DNA from: Ottowia massiliensis
GTDB taxonomy: Bacteria > Pseudomonadota > Gammaproteobacteria > Burkholderiales > Burkholderiaceae_C
Reading direction: 5' to 3'
DNA length: 64,000 bases
Assembly (NCBI RefSeq): GCF_900240305.1
Contig: NZ_LT964854.1
Span: forward strand, 2,480,001-2,544,000
The notes under the pieces are model-generated. The model was not told the DNA's origin. It did not search any database and saw only the letters and a program-made list of their open reading frames with translations. Each line of letters opens with the position of its first letter. The stretch's first letter is position 1. Of the stretch, positions 15,454 through 22,730 are shown piece by piece. A program made the position numbers and the translations under genes.

Positions 15454-16260
15454 ATGCAGACACCGCAAGACCTCTGGCGCGTGGGCGACATCGCCTTCAG
15501 CAGCCGCTTTCTTCTGGGCACCGCCCGCTACCCGTCCCCTGCCGTGCTGCGCGAAGCCATGCGCGCCGCAGGCAGCCAGATCGTCACCGTGGGCCTGAAG
15601 CGCCAGACGGCGGCCAGCGGCAGCGACAACGGCTTTATCGACATGGTGCGCCAGGCCCTGCGCGAAACCGGCGCGCGTCTGCTGCCCAACACCGCCGGCT
15701 GCGCCAGCGCGCGCGAAGCCGTGCAGCTGGCCCACATGGCGCGCGAGCTGTACGGCACGCCGTGGATCAAGCTGGAAGTCATCGGCGACGACTACACCCT
15801 CCAGCCCGACCCGCAGGAGCTGGTGCGCGCCGCCGCCGAACTCGTGCGCGAAGGCTTCACCGTCTTTCCCTACTGCACGGACGATCTGGTGACCTGCCGC
15901 CGCCTGCTGGATGCGGGCTGCCCGCTGCTCATGCCCTGGGGCGCGCCCATCGGCTCCGGCCAGGGCCTCACAAACCCCTTTGCCCTGCGCCTGCTGCGCG
16001 AGCGCCTGCCTGAGGCCACGCTCATCATCGACGCGGGCATTGGCGCGCCCAGCCACGCCGCGCAAGCCATGGAAATGGGCTTTGACGCCGTGCTGCTCAA
16101 CAGCGCCATCAGCTACTCGCCCGACCCGGTGCGCATGGCAGGCGCCTTCCGCCAGGCCATCGAGGCGGGCCGCGCCGCGTACCGGGCGGGCATCATGGCC
16201 AAGCAAGATTTCGCCGTGCCCAGCACACCTGTCACGGGCAGCCCGTTTCTGATTGGCTGA
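15454..16260 (+). CDS. thiG: Thiazole synthase ThiG
   Basis: 268 residues from ATG at 15454. The start is supported by the typical opening DLWRVGDIAFSSRFLLGTARYPS. ThiG builds the thiazole phosphate of thiamin from 1-deoxyxylulose-5-phosphate, dehydroglycine and ThiS thiocarboxylate. Visible are the Schiff-base lysine block WIKLEVIGDD, the phosphate-binding LMPWGAPIGSGQGL and IIDAGIGAPSHAAQAMEMG with LLNSAI. Unusually for Burkholderiales, no thiO, thiS or thiE is adjacent. No TPP riboswitch sequence is apparent in the 336-bp upstream region, which instead contains repeat remnants (GATTGCAAACAGGTTTT at 15410-15426). Confidence 0.95.
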   Translation: MQTPQDLWRVGDIAFSSRFLLGTARYPSPAVLREAMRAAGSQIVTVGLKRQTAASGSDNGFIDMVRQALRETGARLLPNTAGCASAREAVQLAHMARELYGTPWIKLEVIGDDYTLQPDPQELVRAAAELVREGFTVFPYCTDDLVTCRRLLDAGCPLLMPWGAPIGSGQGLTNPFALRLLRERLPEATLIIDAGIGAPSHAAQAMEMGFDAVLLNSAISYSPDPVRMAGAFRQAIEAGRAAYRAGIMAKQDFAVPSTPVTGSPFLIG

Positions 16261-16326
16261 AGCCGCCGGGCATGTGCAAGCCAGGCCAGGCAAGCCGGGA
16301 TAAGCGCTGTGCTACATTCCGCCGCC

Positions 16327-16401
16327 ATGTTCCACAGCGCCCTTTGCCTGCTACTAGCGCCCCGCGCGGGCGGCGGCATGGGCGCGCGCCTGGGAAGCTG
16401 A
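16327..16401 (+). CDS. leuL: Leucine leader peptide (leuL-type) upstream of leuA
   Basis: A 24-codon ORF starting MFHSALCLLLAP. Codons 6-10 read Leu-Cys-Leu-Leu-Leu, and two of these leucines use consecutive CTA codons, which are rare in this GC-rich genome. The ORF ends 41 nt before a strong terminator hairpin, which itself ends 50 nt before leuA. This layout is that of transcription attenuation: ribosome stalling at scarce Leu-tRNA would favour an alternative structure and read-through into leuA. A small hairpin AAGCTG-ACGG-CAGCTT (16394-16409) spans the stop codon and may take part. The peptide is inferred; no homologue was compared. Confidence 0.72.
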   Translation: MFHSALCLLLAPRAGGGMGARLGS

Positions 16402-16442
16402 CGGCAGCTTTTCCACGGCGCATCCTTTTTTCCCATTTCCGC

Positions 16443-16480
16443 AAAACGGCCCGCATGCATTCGCAGCGGGCCGTTTTTTT
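16443..16480 (+). terminator. Attenuator terminator of leuA
   Basis: Perfect 12-bp stem AAAACGGCCCGC (16443-16454) with GCGGGCCGTTTT (16466-16477), 11-nt loop, continuing into a T run to 16480. It follows the leucine leader ORF and precedes leuA, so it is better read as an attenuator than as the thiG terminator. Confidence 0.85.
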
Positions 16481-16530
16481 GTCTGGCGGATGCGTTTTTC
16501 CAACTTTCGGCATCTACAAGGAGAAAACCC

Positions 16531-18078
16531 ATGACCGAGCAACTCATCATTTTTGACACCACCTTGCGCGATGGCGAGCAATCGCCCGGCGCGAGCATGA
16601 CGCGCGATGAAAAACTGCGCATCGCCCGCCAGCTGGAGCGCCTGCGCGTGGACGTGATCGAGGCCGGCTTTGCCGCCGCCAGCGAAGGCGACTTTGAATG
16701 CGTCAAGGCCATTGCCGAAGCGGTGAAAGACTCCACCGTCTGCTCGCTCTCGCGCGCCAACGAGCGCGACATCACCCGCGCGGCCGAGGCGCTCAAGGGT
16801 GCTGCGCGCGGGCGCATTCACACCTTCATCGCCACCAGCGCGCTGCACATGGAGAAAAAACTGCGCATGACGCCCGGGCAAGTGCTCGAGCAGGCCCGCC
16901 AGTCGGTGCGGCTGGCGCGCAGCCTGTGCGCCGACGTGGAATTCAGCCCCGAAGACGGCTACCGCAGCGACCCGGACTTTCTTTGCCGCGTGATTGAAGC
17001 GGCCATTGCCGAAGGCGCCCGCACCATCAACGTGCCCGACACCGTGGGCTACGCCATACCGGAACTGTTTGGCCAGTTCATCCGCAACCTGCGCGAGCGC
17101 GTGCCCAACAGCGACCAGGCCATCTGGAGCGTGCACTGCCACAACGACCTGGGCATGGCCGTGGCCAACAGCCTGGCGGGCGTGAAGATAGGCGGCGCGC
17201 GGCAAGTGGAATGCACCATCAACGGCCTGGGCGAGCGCGCCGGCAACTGCGCGCTGGAAGAAGTGGTGATGGCGCTGCGCACGCGGCGCGACTACTTCGG
17301 CCTGCAAGTGGACATCGACGCCAGCCAGATCGTGGCCGCCAGCAAGATGGTCAGCCAGACCACCGGCTTTGTCGTGCAGCCCAACAAGGCCGTGGTGGGC
17401 GCCAACGCCTTCGCCCACGCCAGCGGCATACACCAGGACGGCGTGATGAAAGCGCGCGACACCTACGAAATCATGCGCGCCGAAGACGTGGGCTGGACGG
17501 CCAACAAGATCGTGCTCGGCAAGCTCAGCGGCCGCAACGCCTTCAAGCAGCGCCTGGACGAGCTGGGCGTGCACTTTGGCAGCGAAAGCGACATCAACAT
17601 GGCTTTCTCCAAATTCAAGGAACTGGCCGACCGCAAGAGCGAAATCTTCGACGAGGACATCCTCGCGCTGGTCAGCGACGAAAGCGTCACGCCCGGCAAG
17701 GAAGCCTACGGCCTGGTCTCCCTGGCCCAGCGCAGCGAAACCGGCGAGCGCCCCAGCGCCAGCATCGTCTTCACCGAAAACGGCCAGGAGCGCCGCGCCA
17801 GCGCCGAAGGCAACGGCCCCGTGGACGCCACCTTCAAAGCCATCGAATCGCAAGTGGGCAGCGGCGCGGAACTGCTGCTTTTTTCCATCAACGCCATCAC
17901 CAGCGGCTCCACCGAAAGCCAGGGCGAAGTCACCGTGCGCCTGCAACACGCGGGCCGCGTGGTCAATGGCGTGGGCGCCGATCCGGACATCGTCATCGCC
18001 GCCGCCAAGGCCTACCTGAGCGCCTTGAGCCGCCTGCGCGGCAAATCCGAAAAGGTGAAGGCGCAAGACTGGATCTGA
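16531..18078 (+). CDS. leuA: 2-isopropylmalate synthase
   Basis: 515 residues, the long form with a regulatory C-terminal domain. It condenses acetyl-CoA with 2-ketoisovalerate, the first committed step of leucine synthesis. Features: FDTTLRDGEQSPGASM (substrate/metal site) at the N-terminus, HxH metal site in VHCHNDLGMAVANS, NGLGERAGNCALEEVVMAL, and GIHQDGVMKARDTYEIM. The C-terminal LeuA allosteric domain starts near residue 395. AAGGAG lies 9 nt upstream of ATG. Leucine-dependent attenuation is suggested by the leader at 16327-16401. Confidence 0.97.
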   Translation: MTEQLIIFDTTLRDGEQSPGASMTRDEKLRIARQLERLRVDVIEAGFAAASEGDFECVKAIAEAVKDSTVCSLSRANERDITRAAEALKGAARGRIHTFIATSALHMEKKLRMTPGQVLEQARQSVRLARSLCADVEFSPEDGYRSDPDFLCRVIEAAIAEGARTINVPDTVGYAIPELFGQFIRNLRERVPNSDQAIWSVHCHNDLGMAVANSLAGVKIGGARQVECTINGLGERAGNCALEEVVMALRTRRDYFGLQVDIDASQIVAASKMVSQTTGFVVQPNKAVVGANAFAHASGIHQDGVMKARDTYEIMRAEDVGWTANKIVLGKLSGRNAFKQRLDELGVHFGSESDINMAFSKFKELADRKSEIFDEDILALVSDESVTPGKEAYGLVSLAQRSETGERPSASIVFTENGQERRASAEGNGPVDATFKAIESQVGSGAELLLFSINAITSGSTESQGEVTVRLQHAGRVVNGVGADPDIVIAAAKAYLSALSRLRGKSEKVKAQDWI

Positions 18079-18240
18079 ACGGCCGCCCCGGTTCGCCAGG
18101 CTCCCGCCGCCAGAGCCGGAAACGGGGCCGCGAGCCAGAAAAAGGAACGCGCAGCCCGGATAATCCGCCGCGCGCTTTCCTATCCTGCTATCTGTTTTTT
18201 TCCCCCCTTTTTCCAATCCGCAAGCGAAAGGCACTGGTCC

Positions 18241-18456
18241 ATGCGAACTGAAATCTGGCTGGCCCTGGGCATCATCATCGGCGCGCTCGTCGGCTGGGCG
18301 CATGGCCGCGCTGAAGGCGAGCTGGTCATCGGCATTTTCTTTGGCGTCCTCGCAGGCGCCATGGCGGGCCTGTTCCTGCGCATGGCGCTGCCGCCCAAAT
18401 ACAAGAAAAAGCCGCAGGCGGACGAGCCGCCTGCCGAAGAGCGCAAACCGCGCTGA
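18241..18456 (+). CDS. Small inner-membrane protein of unknown function
   Basis: 71 residues. There are two hydrophobic segments rich in glycine (LALGIIIGALVGWAHG and LVIGIFFGVLAGAMAGLFLRMAL), then a charged, Lys/Glu/Pro-rich cytoplasmic tail. The Gly-zipper-like helix pair resembles many small uncharacterised membrane proteins. A strong terminator follows the stop by 7 bp. Nothing in the context (leuA upstream, yajL convergent) suggests a role. Confidence 0.7.
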   Translation: MRTEIWLALGIIIGALVGWAHGRAEGELVIGIFFGVLAGAMAGLFLRMALPPKYKKKPQADEPPAEERKPR

Positions 18457-18463
18457 TTTCTTC

Positions 18464-18489
18464 AAAGGCCGGGCTTTGCCGGCCTTTTT
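18464..18489 (+). terminator. Rho-independent terminator
   Basis: AAAGGCCGG (18464-18472), 6-nt loop, CCGGCCTTT (18479-18487) and TT. It is shared between the convergent small membrane gene and yajL and is probably bidirectional. Confidence 0.85.
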
Positions 18490-18510
18490 CATGGGCCAAA
18501 CCGCGCGCGG

Positions 18511-19056
18511 TCAGTGCGCCAGCAGCAGCTGCCCGGCCACCTCGTCGCGTTTGCCTTTGCCAGCCAGCTGCTCCACCAGCGCCAGAGCGAAGTCCAGCGT
18601 CAGGCCGGGGCCTCGGCCCGTGGTGACAAGGCCATCGACAACCACGGCGCTGCCCGCCTGCAGGCGCGCGCCAGTCAGGCGGTCTTCAAAACCGGGGTAG
18701 CAAGTGGCGCTCTTGCCTTGCAGCAGGCCGATGCCGCCCAACAGTGCAGGAGAGGCGCAAATGGCCGCCACCTTGCCGCCTTGCTGCGCAAAAGCCAGCA
18801 GCCGCTGCTTCAGGCCGTCATGCTCGGCGTACTTCACGGTGCCGCCAGGCACCACGAGCATTTGCGCGGCGCTGAAATCGGCCATTTCAAACAGAACGTC
18901 GGCCTGCACCGTGACCTGATGGCCGCCTGTCACCTGCCGCTCGCCCGTGAGCGAGACGGTCTGCACGTCCAGTTGCGCGCGGCGCAGCACATCAACCGTG
19001 GCCAGGGCCTCGATTTCTTCAAAGCCAGTGGTGAGAAAAACGAAAACGTGTGCCAT
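18511..19056 (-). CDS. yajL: DJ-1/PfpI family protein, YajL-like
   Basis: 181 residues from ATG at 19056, with AAGGAG upstream. DJ-1 superfamily marks: FLTTGFEEIEALATVDVLRRA with the conserved Glu, MLVVPGGTVKYAEH, the nucleophile elbow AAICASPALLGGIGLL with the reactive Cys, and TSGR-like TTGRGPGLTLDFALALVEQL. YajL-type proteins are cytoplasmic oxidative-stress and covalent chaperone or deglycase proteins; the exact activity is debated. An upstream in-frame ATG at 19098 has no SD. It is convergent with the small membrane gene. Confidence 0.85.
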   Translation of the reverse strand: MAHVFVFLTTGFEEIEALATVDVLRRAQLDVQTVSLTGERQVTGGHQVTVQADVLFEMADFSAAQMLVVPGGTVKYAEHDGLKQRLLAFAQQGGKVAAICASPALLGGIGLLQGKSATCYPGFEDRLTGARLQAGSAVVVDGLVTTGRGPGLTLDFALALVEQLAGKGKRDEVAGQLLLAH

Positions 19057-19367
19057 TGAAGCTCTCCTTTGGGTGGTGGAAAAAAGGAACGGGTCCACAG
19101 AGTCTGCGGATTGTCAGCCGCAGCTTTGCGGAAAGGTTTTTTGCGGCGGGACTGGCGATGCCTCCAAAGACCATTTCCGCGCGCAACAGCCAGCGGACGG
19201 GAATATGCCAGGCGGCACCCTCTGGAGAAGGCACTGGCGTGACCGACTCGGAAACTGCCAGCGAGCGCGGTTTGGCACGAACGGGCCGCGAGTAGAAGAT
19301 GCAACCCTGCACTCGACTACCGCAGCGCCAGCACACCCGCGCTGGCTGGGCTGCTACAAGGAGAGCG
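19057..19367. other. Intergenic region between cysA and yajL, no gene recognised
   Basis: About 310 bases before the family A copy at 19368. No ORF with a convincing start and no clear terminator was seen. Confidence 0.45.
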
Positions 19368-19453
19368 TCAGAAACAGGAGCAAATTTGCGGGGCAGAAAT
19401 GCCGTTCAGCGCTGATTCCACTAGGACATCCCGCTATGAATAGATGAGCAAAA
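19368..19453 (-). repeat. Dispersed repeat family A, copy 4
   Basis: Minus-strand copy: TTTGCTCATCTATTCATAGC, core GGGATGTCCTAGTGG, right box AAATTTGCTCCTGTTTCTGA. It lies between cysA and yajL in the direction of their transcription. Confidence 0.9.
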
Positions 19454-19557
19454 AAGCCACTGCTGCTTCTCCCCGCGCTCCTTATTCCGGCCCGCTTTCT
19501 CACACCCGCGCTGCCGCGTCTGCGGCCAAATCGGGAGCTGGCGCCCGGAACAGACTC

Positions 19558-20646
19558 TCAAATCATGGCCGCCGGATCGTCGGCCATGTTGACGAACACG
19601 CGCGCGCGGCGGGGGCTGATGCGCACGGCGTCGCCTTCTTTCAGGCCCAGCGCCTGCCATTCGGCGACGGGCAGGTGCGCTTCCAGAATCTGGCCGCGCG
19701 GCTCCAGGGCGCTGAGTTCGAGCCGGGCCAGGGGGCCGATGACGAGGGCGCGGTCCAGGCGCGCGGGCAGGCCGCTGGCGCCGGGCGCGTCGGCGCTGAC
19801 GGCCAGGTCGGCGGGGCGCACGAAGGCCAGGGCTTCGGCGTCGGCGGCGTGGGGCGCGTCGGGCGCGGCCAGTTGCCAGTCGCCCACTTGCATCTGGCCG
19901 CCGCTGGCGCGGCCATGAAAGAGGTTCACGTCGCCCAGAAAGCCGTAGACGAAGGGGCTGGCGGGGTGCTCCCACACTTCTTGCGGCGTGCCTTGCTGTT
20001 CGATGCGGCCTTTGTTCATGACGACGACGCGGTCGGCCACTTCGAGCGCTTCTTCCTGGTCGTGCGTGACGAAGATGCTGGTGACGTTCAGCTCTTCGTG
20101 CAGGCGGCGCAGCCAGCGGCGCAGTTCCTTGCGCACCTTGGCATCGAGCGCGCCAAAGGGTTCGTCCAGCAGCAGCACTTTGGGGGCGACGGCCAGCGCG
20201 CGCGCCAGGGCAATGCGCTGGCGCTGCCCGCCCGAGAGCTGCGAGGGGTAGCGGCCCGCCAGCCAGTCCAGCTGCACCATTTGCAGCAGCTCATGCACGC
20301 GCGCCTTGATGTGCGCTTCATCCGGGCGCTCTTTGCGGGGCTTGACGCGCAGGCCGAAGGCCACGTTGTCAAACACGGTCATGTGCCGGAACAGCGCGTA
20401 GTGCTGGAAGACAAAGCCCACGCCGCGCTGGCGCACATGGACATCGGTCGTGTCCTGGCCGCCAAAGAGGATTTGCCCCGTGTCGGCGCTTTCCAGCCCG
20501 GCAATGATGCGCAGCAGCGTGGTTTTGCCGCAGCCCGAAGGCCCCAGCAGCGCCACCAGTTCGCCGCTGCCGATGTTCAGGCTGACATCGCTCAGGGCCT
20601 GGAAGTTGCCGAATTGCTTGCTGATGTGCTGAATGTCGATGCTCAT
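19558..20646 (-). CDS. cysA: Sulfate/thiosulfate ABC transporter ATP-binding protein CysA
   Basis: 362 residues from ATG at 20646 (MSIDIQHISKQFGNFQAL). It is the ATPase of the sulfate permease. Walker A GPSGCGKTT, Q-loop VFQHYALFRHMTVFDNVAFGL, signature LSGGQRQR, Walker B VLLLDEPFGALD and H-loop VTHDQEEAL are all present. A TOBE-like C-terminal domain (LAFVRPADLAVSADAP) follows. It is the last gene of the operon sbp-protease-cysT-cysW-orf-cysA. A family A repeat lies between it and the preceding small ORF. In-frame codons further upstream (to 20721) lie in that repeat and are not used. Confidence 0.96.
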   Translation of the reverse strand: MSIDIQHISKQFGNFQALSDVSLNIGSGELVALLGPSGCGKTTLLRIIAGLESADTGQILFGGQDTTDVHVRQRGVGFVFQHYALFRHMTVFDNVAFGLRVKPRKERPDEAHIKARVHELLQMVQLDWLAGRYPSQLSGGQRQRIALARALAVAPKVLLLDEPFGALDAKVRKELRRWLRRLHEELNVTSIFVTHDQEEALEVADRVVVMNKGRIEQQGTPQEVWEHPASPFVYGFLGDVNLFHGRASGGQMQVGDWQLAAPDAPHAADAEALAFVRPADLAVSADAPGASGLPARLDRALVIGPLARLELSALEPRGQILEAHLPVAEWQALGLKEGDAVRISPRRARVFVNMADDPAAMI

Positions 20647-20689
20647 GGGTGTTTCGGATGTGTGTCTGCCAGCGGCCATGAAGCCGGTT

Positions 20690-20776
20690 TTTTTGCTCCC
20701 GGTTTCATAGCATGATCTCAAGATAGGTCTGCGGCAAAGGCCGTTTCAGGCCCCTTCAATTTGCTCCTGTTTCTGA
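20690..20776 (+). repeat. Dispersed repeat family A, copy 5 (variant core)
   Basis: TTTTGCTCCCGGTTTCATAGC left box and AATTTGCTCCTGTTTCTGA right box, but the core reads ATGATCTCAAGATAGG rather than ATGATGTCCTAGTGG. It is antisense to the cys operon and overlaps the 3' end of the small ORF at 20746-20937. Confidence 0.8.
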
Positions 20777-20937
20777 AGCCCTGCGCGCGCCTGCCATGCG
20801 CCAAGCAGCCCATACGCCGCGCCCGCCAGCAGCAGCGCGGCGGCCCAGCCGGGGGGCAGGTATTTGCCGGCGGCGATGGCGGCCAGGCACAGGGCGCTGG
20901 CGGCCGATGCGTGAACGAGGGCGCGGCGGCAGGTCAT
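20746..20937 (-). CDS. Small membrane protein translationally coupled to cysW
   Basis: 63 residues whose ATG overlaps the cysW stop (ATGA). It has two hydrophobic stretches (ASAASALCLAAIAAG and WAAALLLAGAAYGLLGAWQA). The last ~10 residues (LQKQEQIEGA) and the stop are encoded inside a family A repeat, so the original C-terminus may have been replaced. I know no such gene in the standard sulfate operon. It could be an accessory subunit of the permease or a chance coupled ORF. Confidence 0.5.
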   Translation of the reverse strand: MTCRRALVHASAASALCLAAIAAGKYLPPGWAAALLLAGAAYGLLGAWQARAGLQKQEQIEGA

Positions 20938-21869
20938 GGCGCAGTCCTTTCAGCGGGCGGGGCGGCAAGAGGGGCGGGTTCGGGCAGGGCGGCGGCGTCT
21001 TGCAGCTCCTTGGCGTGGCGCCACTCCACCAGGGTTTTGAGCGCGAGCGTGACCAGCGCCAGCAGCGCCAGCAGGCTGGCCACGGCAAAGGCGGCCTGGC
21101 CCTGGTATTCGTTGTAGAGCACTTCCACGTGCAGAGGCATGGTGTTGGTCTGCCCCCGGATGTGGCCGCTGACGACCGAGACGGCGCCGAATTCGCCCAT
21201 TGCCCGCGCGTTGCACAGGATCACGCCATACAGCAGGCCCCAGCGGATGTTGGGCAGCGTCACGTGCCAGAAGGTCTGCCAGCCGCTGGCGCCCAGCACC
21301 TGCGCGGCCTGCTCCTCGTCGCTGCCTTGCGCCTGCATGAGCGGAATCAGCTCGCGCGCAATGAAGGGAAAGGTGACGAACACCGTCGCCAGCAAGATGC
21401 CCGGCACGGCGAAGATGACCTTGATGTCATGCGCGGCCAGCCACGGCCCCAGCCAGCCTTGTGCGCCAAACACCAGCACGTAGCACAGCCCCGCCACCAC
21501 GGGCGAGACGGAAAAAGGCAAGTCGATCAGCGTGATGAGAAACGGCTTGCCCCGGAACTCGAAGCGCGCCACGCACCAGGCCGCCGCCACGCCAAACACC
21601 AGGTTCAGCGGCACGGCAATGGCTGCCGTCAGCAGCGTCAGCCGCACGGCGGCCAGCGCGTCAGGCTGGCGCAGCGCCTCCACATAAGCCTGCCAGCCCG
21701 CGCCCAGCGCCTCGGCAAACACGGCCGCCAGCGGCAGCGCCAGAAACAGCGCCATGAAGCCAAGCGCCAGCGCCGTGAGCAGCCAGCGCACGGGCGCGCT
21801 TTCGGTGGTGCGCACGCGCTTGGGAACGGCGGGCGCGGCGGATGCAGATGGTTTCACGGACGCGCTCAT
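20934..21869 (-). CDS. cysW: Sulfate ABC transporter permease CysW
   Basis: 311 residues with six predicted membrane helices. The EAA coupling loop appears as AAQVLGASGWQTFWHVTLPNIRWGLLYG, and NARAMGEFGAVSVVSGHIRGQTNTMPL is diagnostic for CysW. It pairs with CysT to form the sulfate/thiosulfate channel in the inner membrane. Its start overlaps the cysT stop (ATGA) and its stop overlaps the next small ORF. The first ~28 residues are a variable Ser/Ala-rich extension. Confidence 0.96.
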   Translation of the reverse strand: MSASVKPSASAAPAVPKRVRTTESAPVRWLLTALALGFMALFLALPLAAVFAEALGAGWQAYVEALRQPDALAAVRLTLLTAAIAVPLNLVFGVAAAWCVARFEFRGKPFLITLIDLPFSVSPVVAGLCYVLVFGAQGWLGPWLAAHDIKVIFAVPGILLATVFVTFPFIARELIPLMQAQGSDEEQAAQVLGASGWQTFWHVTLPNIRWGLLYGVILCNARAMGEFGAVSVVSGHIRGQTNTMPLHVEVLYNEYQGQAAFAVASLLALLALVTLALKTLVEWRHAKELQDAAALPEPAPLAAPPAERTAP

Positions 21870-22702
21870 GCGGCCTCTCCCTTGCGCCGGCGGCCCCAGG
21901 CTTGCAGCGCGTTGATGGCCAGCAGCATGGCAAAGGAAATCAGCAGCATCACCGTGGCCACGGCGGCGGCGCCCGCCGTGTCGTACTGCTCCAGCTTGCC
22001 GATGATGATGAGCGGCGCGATTTCGGAAACCATCGGCATGTTGCCCGCGATGAAGATGACCGAGCCGTATTCGCCCACCGCGCGCGCAAACGCCAGCGCA
22101 AAGCCCGTCACCAGCGCAGGCGCGATGGCCGGAAAGATGACGTGGCGAAACGTCTGCCAGCGCGTCGCGCCCAGGCAGGCGGCGGCCTCTTCCAGCTCTT
22201 TTTCCGCCTCTTGCAGCACCGGCTGCACCGTGCGCACCACAAAGGGCAGCCCGATGAAGATGAGCGCCACCACGATGCCCGCCGGCTTGAACGCCAGCTC
22301 CAGCCCCAGCGGCTCCAGCCAGCGCCCCACCCAGCCATTGCCCGCCAGCACCGCCGCCAGCGCAATGCCCGCCACCGCCGTGGGCAGCGCAAAGGGCAAA
22401 TCCACCAGCGCATCGGCCAGCTTGCGCCCCGGAAATTCATAGCGCACCAGCACCCAGGCCAGCAGCAGGCCCGCCGCCACGTTCACCAGCGCCGCCGCCA
22501 GCGAAGCGCCAAACGTCAGCCTGAATGCCGCCAGCACGCGCGGCGCGGACACCGTGGCCCAGAAATCGCCCCAGCTCATTGAAAGCGAATAAGCCAGCAG
22601 CGCGCCCAGCGGCATCAGCACCACCAGGCCCAGATAAAGCAGCGTGTAGCCCAGCGTCAGGCCGAAGCCAGGCAGCACGCGAACCGTTTTACGGGGCCGC
22701 AT
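21866..22702 (-). CDS. cysT: Sulfate ABC transporter permease CysT (CysU)
   Basis: 278 residues, full length, beginning RVLPGFGLTLGYTLLYLGLVVLMPL as usual for CysT. The coupling loop EEAAACLGATRWQTFRHVIFPAIAPALVTG and the segment ARAVGEYGSVIFIAGNMP are typical. The start codon lies exactly where composition switches. The next 28 bases upstream are AT-rich and belong to the inserted protease region, leaving only a weak TAGG before ATG. The original ribosome-binding site therefore seems to have been replaced. Confidence 0.95.
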   Translation of the reverse strand: MRPRKTVRVLPGFGLTLGYTLLYLGLVVLMPLGALLAYSLSMSWGDFWATVSAPRVLAAFRLTFGASLAAALVNVAAGLLLAWVLVRYEFPGRKLADALVDLPFALPTAVAGIALAAVLAGNGWVGRWLEPLGLELAFKPAGIVVALIFIGLPFVVRTVQPVLQEAEKELEEAAACLGATRWQTFRHVIFPAIAPALVTGFALAFARAVGEYGSVIFIAGNMPMVSEIAPLIIIGKLEQYDTAGAAAVATVMLLISFAMLLAINALQAWGRRRKGEAA

Positions 22703-22730
22703 AAATATACCTATATATTAAGTAATTATA

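Noticed and set aside
16354..18492. 712-codon antisense frame over leuA
   Set aside because: Antisense shadow of a highly biased gene; low complexity with Gly/Ala/His runs and no domain.
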